The position numbers and the translations under genes were made by a program. Below the pieces are notes generated by a model, which saw only the letters and a program-made list of their open reading frames with translations, did no database searches and was not told the origin of the DNA. Below, piece by piece: positions 8,298 through 16,301 of a stretch of 64,000 bases of DNA; position 1 is the first letter of the stretch; every line of letters begins with the position of its first letter. Source of the DNA: Phocaeicola salanitronis DSM 18170 (GTDB lineage Bacteria > Bacteroidota > Bacteroidia > Bacteroidales > Bacteroidaceae); NCBI RefSeq assembly GCF_000190575.1, contig NC_015164.1, positions 930,001 through 994,000 on the forward strand, in the 5' to 3' direction.

Positions 8298-9215
8298 TCA
8301 TCCGGAGGCCGGCCGGCTTCCGGTCTGTGGGCGGCTTTGTCCTTTTATGGCCCTCTCCCGGGAACTGGTCCACTTCTTCTTCAGCTCCCCCTTGCACCGG
8401 GAGGCTTCGGCCGGCGTCATGCCGTCCAGGCTCCAGTGGGGACGTTCGTTGTTATAGAAGTCCACCGCCGCCTTCACCGCCTCCCTTACCTGAGTGATGT
8501 TCAGGAACGTCATGCCGCCGAGCAGCTCATTCTTGACCGTGTTGTTCACCCGTTCGGCCACCGCGTTGTCTTTCGGATTGCCGCTTTCGGTCATGCTGAT
8601 GCGGATCTGACGTTCCTTCAGACGCCGCGTGTACTCGTAACTGGCATATTGCACGCCCCGGTCCGAATGGTGGATCAGGCCGCTCAAGTCCCTGTCCCCA
8701 TAGTGCCGCAAGGCCATTTCCAGCGCTTCAAGGGGATAGCGGGAGTCCAATGTCTCGCCCACGCTATAGCCCACGATTTCCTTTGTGTAATAATCGGTTA
8801 TGAGCGAAAGGTAGCAGAACGTGTATTCCCCCGTCAACGGATCCGTCCAGCATACGATGTAGGTGATGTCGCTCACTATCAGCTGGCAGGGCGCATCGGG
8901 TATCAGCGCTTTCACCAGGTTCGGATAGACCGGAAGCCCGTGGCGCGAATCGGTCGTCACGGCACGACGCTTACGGCGGCGGAGCTTAAGCCCGTGGCGT
9001 TCCATTATCGCATAAAAACGGTTGAAGCCCACGTGCCAGGCTGTGCCGAAACGGCGGTTGTACATCTGCCACAACTTGCCTCCTCCTATGCCCGGATCCT
9101 TGCGGCGGACCTCTCTGACGTAGTCCACAACGAAAGATTCCAGCGCCAGGCGGTGCAAAAGCTTGTCCTCATGCTTGTAGTAGGCCTGTTTGCTTACACC
9201 AAGCAGACGGCACAT
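8298..9215 (-). CDS. IS3-family transposase OrfB (DDE integrase domain)
   Basis: 305 residues counted from the internal ATG. It carries the HTH_21-type N-terminus (MCRLLGVSKQAYYKHE) and the rve integrase core with all three acidic residues: SDITYI, HHSDRGVQY, and the Glu in DNAVAERVNNTVK, spaced as DD(35)E. The same frame is open upstream without a stop to the A7 tract at 9278-9284 inside orfA. The active transposase is therefore most likely the OrfAB fusion made by -1 frameshifting. Appears intact. Confidence 0.9.
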   Translation of the reverse strand: MCRLLGVSKQAYYKHEDKLLHRLALESFVVDYVREVRRKDPGIGGGKLWQMYNRRFGTAWHVGFNRFYAIMERHGLKLRRRKRRAVTTDSRHGLPVYPNLVKALIPDAPCQLIVSDITYIVCWTDPLTGEYTFCYLSLITDYYTKEIVGYSVGETLDSRYPLEALEMALRHYGDRDLSGLIHHSDRGVQYASYEYTRRLKERQIRISMTESGNPKDNAVAERVNNTVKNELLGGMTFLNITQVREAVKAAVDFYNNERPHWSLDGMTPAEASRCKGELKKKWTSSRERAIKGQSRPQTGSRPASG

Positions 9216-9262
9216 CGGGGCAATGCCGTAAAGACGCTTGTCCCGGACGTGCAGCCTACATG

Positions 9263-9622
9263 CTACTTGGTGCCAGCTTTTTTTAGCCGTATGCCGTATA
9301 CTTCCTCCCCGAATGCGACCATCTCTTCATAGAAGTCGGCGCGGAGGCGTTCCCGTTCAAGCTCTTTCTTCAAACGGGCCAGTTCATTCTGAAGACGCTT
9401 GTAATCTTCCGGAGTCACATCTTTTCCTTGACGTTTCATCTGTTCTGCTATTTGAGGGTTTTCACGCTCAAAGGTAGACAATATACGATACAAAGTCGTA
9501 CGGCTTATGCCGAATTTTTTCATTAAGGCGGAATTGTCCAACCCCTCAACTTTACACAAACGGTAAATCTCTACTGCACGGATGCAAGAATGATCGTGCA
9601 CAAAACTTTCTTCTTTTTTCAT
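9263..9622 (-). CDS. IS3-family transposase OrfA (helix-turn-helix)
   Basis: 119 residues. Contains a helix-turn-helix (residues about 12-42, KFGISRTTLYRIL) and a leucine-rich coiled coil (LQNELARLKKELERERLRAD). It ends YGIRLKKAGTK-stop. The codons AAA AAA at its end lie in the run A AAA AAA G at 9277-9284, a classical -1 slippery heptamer that joins it to the orfB frame (continuing KKSWHQVACRL). OrfA alone normally acts as a DNA-binding regulator; the fusion is the transposase. Confidence 0.88.
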   Translation of the reverse strand: MKKEESFVHDHSCIRAVEIYRLCKVEGLDNSALMKKFGISRTTLYRILSTFERENPQIAEQMKRQGKDVTPEDYKRLQNELARLKKELERERLRADFYEEMVAFGEEVYGIRLKKAGTK

Positions 9623-9717
9623 TTTCTTGACTCTGATTTATGAGTCAACCTTTTCTAAAATAAGACACAATATTCTTTTGCAAGATTTTTTATTGTCATA
9701 TTTTCATTCTATTTATT

Positions 9718-10122
9718 TTATGGTAATCGACATTTTTTCGTTATTACAGGCGATAATAAAGTAGTCGCTAAAACTAGTAGCCACAGATTACCGGTCAATG
9801 GATTATATGCATTGAAAAGTTCAGTCATTGAATTGCCATCTGCAAGTCCTGCTGCAAATTCAAAAGCTATAGTTAAAACGCTCCAACATATCCCTATCAG
9901 CCAGCATTCTTTGAAGGTGCAGAGCTTTATTATTCGAGGCAACAGCAACCAAGTTATCAGAAAAATACACACGCTTAATGTAATCCCGCTAACAGGCAAT
10001 GCCCATTCCTTTCCGATAGCCTTAACCAAAATATATTCCCGCATTCCTCCATTGAGAATTGCCACTGGGATAAAACACAACCAAATTATAAAGAATTTCA
10101 AAATGTTCATGAAGACGTGCAT
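9718..10122 (-). CDS. Small integral membrane protein, unknown function
   Basis: 134 residues with four strongly hydrophobic segments (about 5-25, 38-60, 72-92, 110-128), so probably a four-helix inner-membrane protein. No catalytic motif or family signature is recognised. It sits alone between the IS3 element and a 437-bp non-coding gap, in an AT-richer stretch that suggests accessory DNA. Confidence 0.6.
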   Translation of the reverse strand: MHVFMNILKFFIIWLCFIPVAILNGGMREYILVKAIGKEWALPVSGITLSVCIFLITWLLLPRIIKLCTFKECWLIGICWSVLTIAFEFAAGLADGNSMTELFNAYNPLTGNLWLLVLATTLLSPVITKKCRLP

Positions 10123-10559
10123 TTTTAGATAAAAATTTCGAGATTTTACATCAACAAAATAACGACAAAGCCGAGACCATATATCCTGCTTCCTCCTGCA
10201 TGTGCTTAATTACAATTTTCTTAAATTGGAAGAAAATTTATACCATGCGCGGCATGAAATTGTGCATTTTGTTGATGCTATCATAGAACACAGACTACAC
10301 AAGAATACACAGAAAAAAATATAAAAATCTGTGTTCGCCTGTGTCTTTCCGTGTCTTCTGTGTTCTATTAAAATACACAAATAAATACCGCGTGAAGTAT
10401 AAAATCAAATCAATGTGAACAGAAATTAAATGGTCGCCGATCTTGATGTCCACAAAGATAGCGTTTATCTTTGTATTATGTGTATAATGAAAACATTAAT
10501 TTGTGTTTATCTTCTCTTTCATTATATTTTGTCACAGAAGGTTTATTGAAAAGCCGGAC
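10123..10559. repeat. Non-coding gap with large inverted repeat
   Basis: No gene is visible over 437 bp. At 10283-10368 a dispersed repeat forms a long hairpin: ATAGAACACAGACTACACAAG faces CTGTGTCTTTCCGTGTCTTCTGTGTTCTAT. It belongs to the CACAGAG...CTCTGTG family found in at least six gaps of this window. The rest is AT-rich without recognisable signals. Confidence 0.5.
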
Positions 10560-11207
10560 TCATTCGGGTAAAAGATAGTTGCATAGAGATTGCATAGAGC
10601 AGAAAACATTATTATTATGCCTTGCCAAATCCTGTGCAGCCACTTCAGACACTCCCCATGCGGCAGAGAGGCAATCCAACCCTACTGCTTTGCATGCCAT
10701 TATGTCGGAAACAGTATCGCCTATATATACCGCTTCACGGGCAGATAAATGATAGTTTTGCAACAACCATTCTAATGAAGCTGCCTTTATATTCCTCTCG
10801 GCGTTGCCGGTCAGAACTTTGTCAAACAAAGTGTTCATGCCGAATTGCCGCAAAGTGATGTCGCAGCTCTTTACCCCCTTTCCCGTTACGAGAGCCACAA
10901 TCATACCGCTTTGCTTCAAGTCGGTTATCAGTTCTCGTATTCCTGGAAATGGACAAGGACACATCTGTTCATGCAGATTTTTATAAATGATATAGAAATC
11001 TTCTAATGCTCGTTCTTTGTGTGAAGTATCTATAATACTCCCAATCATTCCCTGCTCATTCAATCCGAAAGTCTGTATTACATCGTCATCCGACAATTCG
11101 TGTCCGATATAAGGCGTTACGGCTTCTTTAAATGCCCGTATGCATAATGGAATAGTGTCACCGATAGTGCCATCCAAATCGAAAGCTACCAATCTAATCT
11201 TGTTCAT
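10560..11207 (-). CDS. HAD-family phosphatase (phosphoglycolate phosphatase-like)
   Basis: 215 residues. Haloacid dehalogenase superfamily: motif I FDLDGT with nucleophile Asp10 and Asp12, an alpha-helical cap of subfamily I, motif II VALVTGKG, motif III Lys around NIKAAS, and motif IV YIGDTVSDI. The best general match is Gph/PpaX-type small-molecule phosphatases. The substrate cannot be told. Its start overlaps the end of the acetyltransferase gene by 14 bp, so the two are co-transcribed. Confidence 0.8.
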   Translation of the reverse strand: MNKIRLVAFDLDGTIGDTIPLCIRAFKEAVTPYIGHELSDDDVIQTFGLNEQGMIGSIIDTSHKERALEDFYIIYKNLHEQMCPCPFPGIRELITDLKQSGMIVALVTGKGVKSCDITLRQFGMNTLFDKVLTGNAERNIKAASLEWLLQNYHLSAREAVYIGDTVSDIMACKAVGLDCLSAAWGVSEVAAQDLARHNNNVFCSMQSLCNYLLPE

Positions 11208-11802
11208 GGGGAATATTGATTTTGCGAATAACTTTACAAGGATTTCCTACTGCCAAACTGTTTTCAGGAATAGATTTAGTTACAACACTTCCTGCACCTA
11301 TTACGCTTCCCTTGCCGATAGTAACACCCGGCAAGATGATGACACCTCCACCAATCCAACACCCATCTTCGATGGTGACGGGTAAAGCGTAGGTATGCCG
11401 GACATATTCGATTCCATCAGGCGTTTCTACGGGTGTCAGACGTTCGTTCAATTCTATGGGATGCGTTGCTGTATAGATTTGTACGTTGGGAGCAATCAAA
11501 ACATTATTTCCAATGGTGATTTTATTGCAATCCACCAATGTACATCCTGTGTTGATGCTGACATTGTTACCAATATGGATATTACAGCCATAATCGCACA
11601 CAAAAGGATTGCCAACGGAAACTTTCTCACCAATGCTTCCAAGCATTTCTTTCAGGACAGCCCGCCTTTCCTCCCTGCTTTCATAGGGAAGCGCGTTATA
11701 TTTCAACAATAACCTGTAAGTTTTTCTCTTAAACTCAATAAAGACAGGGGCGTGGCAATCGTACCATTCACCGGACAAACATTTCTTTAATTCACTATCC
11801 AT
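11194..11802 (-). CDS. Sugar O-acetyltransferase (maltose/galactoside acetyltransferase type)
   Basis: 202 residues from ATG at 11802, which fits the family N-terminus (MDSELKKCLSGEWYDC, the Mac domain) and lies just downstream of a promoter. The C-terminal two thirds are a left-handed beta-helix of hexapeptide repeats, with the conserved TATHPIELNER His region and the GGGVIILPGVTIGKGSVIGAGSVV turns. Such enzymes transfer acetyl from CoA to sugars. Divergent from the AraC regulator, which may control it. Confidence 0.85.
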   Translation of the reverse strand: MDSELKKCLSGEWYDCHAPVFIEFKRKTYRLLLKYNALPYESREERRAVLKEMLGSIGEKVSVGNPFVCDYGCNIHIGNNVSINTGCTLVDCNKITIGNNVLIAPNVQIYTATHPIELNERLTPVETPDGIEYVRHTYALPVTIEDGCWIGGGVIILPGVTIGKGSVIGAGSVVTKSIPENSLAVGNPCKVIRKINIPHEQD

Positions 11803-11827
11803 AATCTTCGCTTTTACTAGTTGTGGG

Positions 11828-11835
11828 CAAAAATA
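11828..11835 (-). promoter_or_regulatory. -7 element of acetyltransferase/HAD operon
   Basis: Minus-strand TATTTTTG, matching TAnnTTTG, 26 bp upstream of the acetyltransferase start. It lies in the divergent control region shared with the AraC gene, whose own -7 element is at 11881-11888. Confidence 0.55.
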
Positions 11836-11880
11836 TACATATCTTACGCTATTTCCCTGTATCATTTTTCTTTTTATCTG

Positions 11881-11888
11881 TATTTTTG
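11881..11888 (+). promoter_or_regulatory. -7 element of AraC-family regulator gene
   Basis: TATTTTTG matches TAnnTTTG, 20 bp before the ATG at 11909. No clear TTTG -33 element is present at the right distance, so transcription may need an activator. Confidence 0.5.
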
Positions 11889-11908
11889 CGCTTCAAACAA
11901 TTTTTCGT

Positions 11909-12751
11909 ATGAAAAGAGAAAACCTACATCAACCTTTTGAAATCTCATTCAGTGAAATGGACGAATCAACCTTGAAAGAACACAACCATACTTTTTTTGA
12001 GTTGGTTTATATCTTGACAGGTACGGGTATTCAGTGGATAAACAACCACAAGTTCCCTTATCATGACGGGCACTTGTTTATGATTACGCCGGGAGACATA
12101 CATGCATTTGACATCCACACAAGGACGAAATTCGTCTATATTAAATTCAATGACATATACATACATTCGGCAGTATTTGGCGCAGACAATATTCAACGTT
12201 TGGAATTTATCCTTCAACATGCCAATCATCAGCCAGGCTGTATCTTGCGGAACATAACAGATAAATTGCTGGTGAAACCTATGATAGAAGCCATTATCCG
12301 TGAATATACGAACAAACATTTGTATAGTACGGAAATCATTACGCAGCTAATCAACACCATCATCATCGTGGTTGCCCGCAATGTAGCCATGTTCCTGCCG
12401 GAAAAGCTGGATGAAAACTCGACCGAAATGTCATTGAACATTCTGCAATATATCCAATCCAATATCTATCATCCCGATAAGATTAAGGCAAAAGCCATCA
12501 GTCAGCATTTTGGCATTTCTCCCAACTATTTAGGGAGATATTTTAAGAAGCAAACCAATGAAACCATGCAACAATATATCTTGAATTATAAAATGAAGAT
12601 GGTAGAAAGCAGGCTTCTGCATACTGACATGCGAATCAATGAAATCGTAGAAGAACTTGGGTTTACCGATGAGAGCCATTTGAACAGGCTGTTCCGTAAA
12701 TACAAAGGGGTTAGTCCGACCGAATTTAGGAAAAGAAATCAACAGGGTTAA
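11909..12751 (+). CDS. AraC-family transcriptional regulator
   Basis: 280 residues. N-terminal cupin effector domain (HNHTFFELVYILTGTG ... TPGDIHAF, residues about 25-75) and C-terminal double helix-turn-helix: KAKAISQHFGISPNYLGRYF and MRINEIVEELGFTDESHLNRLFRKYKGVSPTEFRK. The cupin suggests a small-molecule, probably sugar, ligand. It is divergent from the acetyltransferase-HAD pair. The stop is followed at once by the ACAGGGTTAACCCTGT palindrome. Confidence 0.88.
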   Translation: MKRENLHQPFEISFSEMDESTLKEHNHTFFELVYILTGTGIQWINNHKFPYHDGHLFMITPGDIHAFDIHTRTKFVYIKFNDIYIHSAVFGADNIQRLEFILQHANHQPGCILRNITDKLLVKPMIEAIIREYTNKHLYSTEIITQLINTIIIVVARNVAMFLPEKLDENSTEMSLNILQYIQSNIYHPDKIKAKAISQHFGISPNYLGRYFKKQTNETMQQYILNYKMKMVESRLLHTDMRINEIVEELGFTDESHLNRLFRKYKGVSPTEFRKRNQQG

Positions 12752-12836
12752 CCCTGTGGCTGAATGCGTTTGCCGTTTTATGACTATCCACATATCACCC
12801 AGCCCCTACAAAGCTACTGGGTAAATGCGGATAATC
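12742..12836. repeat. Palindrome ACAGGGTTAACCCTGT, copy 2, plus TATCCGCATTT-type repeat
   Basis: The 16-bp palindrome near 12743-12758 overlaps the end of the araC-type gene and is followed by GTGGC as in the copy near 8182. At 12783-12836 an imperfect inverted repeat (TATCCACATATCACCCAGCCCC ... CTGGGTAAATGCGGATAA) belongs to the same family as those near 2337 and 7818. Together they may end transcription. Confidence 0.5.
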
Positions 12837-12979
12837 TTTTGATTACGGAGCCAAACGCCATTCCCTGCACTCCTTGCCTTCTCTGAAAATAAGTGCTGCG
12901 ATTCTGCGTCTCTGCGTTTGATTAAAAAAGCCGCATGGAATTCTTCATTCTTCCTTCTTCATTCTTCATTAAAATATTG

Positions 12980-12987
12980 TATCTTTG
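12980..12987 (+). promoter_or_regulatory. -7 element of slyD-like gene
   Basis: TATCTTTG, a perfect TAnnTTTG match, 35 bp before the ATG at 13023. Confidence 0.55.
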
Positions 12988-13022
12988 CACCGCAATAAAA
13001 CAACCTATTTACATTTTACGAC

Positions 13023-13616
13023 ATGGAAAATAAATACATCACTGTATCATACCGCCTTTACGCAATGAACGGCGGAGAAAAAGAACTTATCGAAGAAGCA
13101 CCAGCCGCACACCCGTTCCAATTCATTTCGGGCATCGGATATACGCTCGACCGTTTCGAAAAAGAAATCACCGCCCTGGAAAAAGGATCCGACTTCAACT
13201 TCACCATCCCTTGTGCCGAAGCATACGGCGAGCGCGATGAAGACAACGTGCGCCAGGTATCGAAAGCGATGTTCTGCGGTCCCGACGGCAAGTTCGATAG
13301 CGAAAACATCTATCCGGGCAACATCATCATGCTGAACGACAACGAAGGGCACCGCTTCTACGCCAACGTGGGCGAAATCACCGATGACAAGGTGGTAATC
13401 GACCTGAACCATCCTCACGCCGGCAAGGACCTGATATTCGAAGGAAAGATTATCGAAATGCGCCCTGCCACGAACAAGGAAATCGAAGAAATCGTAAACG
13501 CCATGAGCGGCGGATGCGGAGGGCATTGCGAAGGTTGCGGAGGCGGATGCGGCGAAGAAGGGCATCACCACGATGAAGAGGGATGTTGCGGAGGCGGATG
13601 CGGACATTGCCATTAA
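13023..13616 (+). CDS. slyD: FKBP-type peptidyl-prolyl isomerase, SlyD-like
   Basis: 197 residues. A proline isomerase and chaperone of the cytosol. The FKBP domain with inserted IF (chaperone) flap spans about 1-150 (FQFISGIGYTLDRFEKEI, then NPHAGKDLIFEGKI-like end reading LNHPHAGKDLIFEGKIIEM). The last 35 residues are an extreme Cys/His/Gly tail (GGCGGHCEGCGGGC ... CCGGGCGHCH), the metal-binding extension that in E. coli SlyD binds nickel and serves hydrogenase maturation. No hydrogenase gene is nearby. Only 3 bp separate it from the next gene. Confidence 0.9.
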   Translation: MENKYITVSYRLYAMNGGEKELIEEAPAAHPFQFISGIGYTLDRFEKEITALEKGSDFNFTIPCAEAYGERDEDNVRQVSKAMFCGPDGKFDSENIYPGNIIMLNDNEGHRFYANVGEITDDKVVIDLNHPHAGKDLIFEGKIIEMRPATNKEIEEIVNAMSGGCGGHCEGCGGGCGEEGHHHDEEGCCGGGCGHCH

Positions 13617-13619
13617 AAA

Positions 13620-14462
13620 ATGATTCTGATAGCTGATAGCGGAGCTACGAAGACCGACTGGTGCTATGGTACCGCCAACGGGGCTTGCATACGGGTACAG
13701 ACTGAGGGAATCAACCCGTTCCACCAGTCTGCCGAGCACATCCGCCACATCCTCGAAAGCCAGCTGGCACCCCGATGTACGATGCCTGCGGAAGCGTGTA
13801 CGGAAGTCTTTTTCTACGGTGCGGGATGCCTGCCTTCTGTATCGGGTCCTGTTGCCGAAGCCTTGCACCGCCTTTTCCCTGAAGCGCATGTCGAGGTGGA
13901 AACGGATTTATTGGGAGCCGCACGCGCCTTGTGCCAGTACCGTCCAGGCATTGCCTGCATTCTGGGTACAGGTTCCAACTCGTGCCTGTACGACGGAGAG
14001 CGCATCACGCAAAACGTCTCCCCCTTGGGCTACATCTTGGGCGACGAGGGAAGCGGGGCTTGCCTGGGCAAGCATTTCGTGGCAGACTGCCTCAAAGGGC
14101 AGCTTCCCGCCCACCTGAAGGACGCGTTATTGGAAGACTTGCAGACGGATGCAGCCGGAATCATTGAGCGGGTGTACCGCCAGCCGCAAGCCAACCGTTT
14201 TCTGGCAAGCCTATGCCCCTTTATCCACCGGCATAAGGCGGAGCCGTGCGTCCATACCTTCCTCTTGCAATGCTTCGATGATTTTTTCCGGCGCAATGTG
14301 CTCCACTATTCCGAACAGCTTCCCGTTTCGTTTGCCGGTTCCATCGCATGGCATTTCCGCACGGAGATAGAAGAAGCCGCACGCATACGGGGGCTTCAGA
14401 CAGGCGTTTTCCTTCAAAGCCCCATCGAAAAGCTGGCCGAATACCACTTTAAGGCAGAATAA
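13620..14462 (+). CDS. BadF/BadG/BcrA/BcrD-type ATPase (N-acetylglucosamine kinase-like)
   Basis: 280 residues. ASKHA-fold sugar kinase-like protein: phosphate-1 loop ADSGATKTDW (residues 4-13), phosphate-2 region ILGTGSNSCLYDG, and GYILGDEGSGACLGK. The family includes GlcNAc/MurNAc-type kinases, and such short versions are common in Bacteroidetes as probable amino-sugar kinases. Likely co-transcribed with slyD. The exact substrate is inferred only from the family. Confidence 0.8.
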   Translation: MILIADSGATKTDWCYGTANGACIRVQTEGINPFHQSAEHIRHILESQLAPRCTMPAEACTEVFFYGAGCLPSVSGPVAEALHRLFPEAHVEVETDLLGAARALCQYRPGIACILGTGSNSCLYDGERITQNVSPLGYILGDEGSGACLGKHFVADCLKGQLPAHLKDALLEDLQTDAAGIIERVYRQPQANRFLASLCPFIHRHKAEPCVHTFLLQCFDDFFRRNVLHYSEQLPVSFAGSIAWHFRTEIEEAARIRGLQTGVFLQSPIEKLAEYHFKAE

Positions 14463-14493
14463 TAAACGCCGGGAGACCGACCGCTTATAAAAA

Positions 14494-14647
14494 AGAGGCT
14501 GTCTCAAAATAAAAAACGACAATCAAAAAGTAATGTCATCCTGAGCAAAGCGAAGGATCTCGTATGCATCAACTTCTGTTTTCGAGATCCTTCGCTCACG
14601 CTCAGGATGACAAAATGAAAGTTGATTCCAATTTTAAGACAACCTCT
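14494..14647. repeat. MITE-like nested inverted repeat
   Basis: Ends AGAGGCTGTCTCAAAAT (14494) and ATTTTAAGACAACCTCT (14631-14647) are imperfect inverted repeats (14 of 17). Inside is a second, stronger inverted repeat: CATCCTGAGCAAAGCGAAGG facing CCTTCGCTCACGCTCAGGAT around TCTCGTATGCATC. It lies at the convergent ends of the kinase and dnaB genes, so it may also end transcription in both directions. Confidence 0.6.
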
Positions 14648-14656
14648 TCATATATT

Positions 14657-16219
14657 TTAAAACGGGACATCCTGCACCGGTGTCCCGAAAGGATTCTCGG
14701 GCATCGGAGGCATGTCGGACGCAGCAGGCGGGACATAATCCGGATTTCCTCCCTTGTTCATCTTCGAACGGAGCACAGGCGAATTCTTGTCTTCGCCCGG
14801 CATCGGCACAATCAAATCATCATCGGGATTCTGGAAGCGGGCATACTCGGCACGGAAACGCAAAAGCACATCGCCCACCGCACCGTTACGGTGCTTGGCT
14901 ATGATGATTTCCGCCATGCCGTGCAGGTCGTTCCCCTTCTCGTCCTGGTAAATCTTGTAATACTCCGGACGGTGAATGAAGCACACCATGTCGGCATCCT
15001 GTTCGATGGCTCCCGACTCGCGAAGGTCGCTCAGTTGGGGACGCTTCCCGTCGATGCCCTCACGGTTTTCCACCCCACGGTTCAACTGGCTCAGCGCGAT
15101 AATCGGAATATTCAGTTCCTTCGCCAGCCCCTTCAACGAACGCGAAATGGTACTCACCTCTTCCTGACGGCTTCCGTACGACATGCCGCTGGCGTTCATC
15201 AACTGAAGGTAGTCGATGATAATCACCTTCACATCGTGCTCACGCACCAGGCGGCGTGCCTTTGTGCGGAGTTCGAACACCGAGAGCGAAGGCGTGTCAT
15301 CCACATAAAGCGGCGCATCATACAGTTCCCTTATCTTATAGTCGAGCTGCCCCCATTCGTAAGGCGCCAGCTGGCCGCTCTTGATTTTCTCGCCCGGTAT
15401 TTCGCATACGTTCACTATCAAACGGTTGACCAGCTGCACGTTGCTCATTTCGAGCGAAAACAACGCCACGGGCACCTTATTGTTCACCGCCATGTTTTTC
15501 GCCATCGAAAGCACGAACGCCGTTTTTCCCATTGCCGGGCGGGCAGCTATGATAATCAGGTCGGAATTCTGCCAGCCCGAAGTCATCTTATCCAGCTGGT
15601 GGAACCCGCTGGAAAGCCCGCTCAACCCGTCGGTACGCGCCGCCGCTTTCCGAAGCATCTCGTACGCTTCCTGAATGACAGGATTGATTTGCGTATAATC
15701 TTTCTTCATATTCTGCTGGGAGATTTCGAAGAGCTTCCCCTCCGCCTCCTGCATCAGGTCGTCCACATCCTGCGTCTCGTCGAACGCCTTGGTCTGAATG
15801 GAGCTGGTAAACGAAATCAGCTCGCGAGCCAAGAACTTCTGGGCAATGATGCGGGCATGGTATTCGATATGGGCAGACGAAGCCACCTTGCCGCTCAGCT
15901 GGGTGATGTAGAACGGTCCGCCTGCCTCTTCCAAATCGCCCCTTGCGCGCAACTGCTCGGTCACGGTCAGGATATCAATCGGTTTCTGCTGGATGGCAAG
16001 GTCGGTTACCGCCGCATAAATCAACTGATTGCGATGTTCGTAAAAAGACTCGGGACGGAGAATCTCGCTTACCAGCGAATAAGCGTCCTTTTCTATCATC
16101 AATGCGCCCAGCACGGCTTCTTCCAGTTCGGGAGCCTGCGGCTGCAAGTGTCCGTATTCGTCCACCGGCTTGGTTTTCACCGCCTTCGGGACGCGCGTCG
16201 TTCTTCTTGTTTCTGCCAT
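14657..16219 (-). CDS. dnaB: Replicative DNA helicase DnaB
   Basis: 520 residues. Hexameric 5'-3' replicative helicase. The N-terminal primase-interacting domain (PQAPELEEAVLGALMIEKDAY) is followed by a RecA-like domain with Walker A RPAMGKTAFVLSMA, Walker B KVIIIDYLQLM, the Gln-containing motif H3 and the Arg finger region LRESGAIEQDADMVCFIHRPEYY. No intein is inserted in the P-loop. Length is slightly above E. coli DnaB (471) through an extended, Pro-rich C-terminus. A TATCTTTG promoter element lies 27 bp upstream. Confidence 0.96.
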   Translation of the reverse strand: MAETRRTTRVPKAVKTKPVDEYGHLQPQAPELEEAVLGALMIEKDAYSLVSEILRPESFYEHRNQLIYAAVTDLAIQQKPIDILTVTEQLRARGDLEEAGGPFYITQLSGKVASSAHIEYHARIIAQKFLARELISFTSSIQTKAFDETQDVDDLMQEAEGKLFEISQQNMKKDYTQINPVIQEAYEMLRKAAARTDGLSGLSSGFHQLDKMTSGWQNSDLIIIAARPAMGKTAFVLSMAKNMAVNNKVPVALFSLEMSNVQLVNRLIVNVCEIPGEKIKSGQLAPYEWGQLDYKIRELYDAPLYVDDTPSLSVFELRTKARRLVREHDVKVIIIDYLQLMNASGMSYGSRQEEVSTISRSLKGLAKELNIPIIALSQLNRGVENREGIDGKRPQLSDLRESGAIEQDADMVCFIHRPEYYKIYQDEKGNDLHGMAEIIIAKHRNGAVGDVLLRFRAEYARFQNPDDDLIVPMPGEDKNSPVLRSKMNKGGNPDYVPPAASDMPPMPENPFGTPVQDVPF

Positions 16220-16246
16220 GTATCGTTCGTTTTATGAATAAGCGCA

Positions 16247-16254
16247 CAAAGATA
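16247..16254 (-). promoter_or_regulatory. -7 element of dnaB
   Basis: Minus-strand TATCTTTG, a perfect TAnnTTTG match, 27 bp before the dnaB start codon. Confidence 0.55.
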
Positions 16255-16301
16255 GCGAAATAAATGAAGAATAAAGAATGAGGCGAAAAGAATTCGCCGC
16301 C

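Larger units (their letters stand above)
8116..9657 (-). mobile_element. IS3-family insertion sequence
   Basis: About 1.54 kb bounded by a 15-bp perfect inverted repeat, TAGAAAAGGTTGACT at 8116-8130 and its complement at 9643-9657. Inside are orfA and orfB in the arrangement and reading phases of IS3 elements. The GC content is clearly higher than that of the adjoining accessory genes. I see no target-site duplication at these limits, so the true tips may differ by a few bases, or the copy may be old. The coding part looks intact. Confidence 0.8.

Noticed and set aside
14564..16237. Long plus-strand ORF opposite dnaB
   Set aside because: Complementary-strand shadow of dnaB in the GC-rich coding strand; many similar shadows occur opposite ilvB, ilvD, tex, AsmA, clpB and GH genes.
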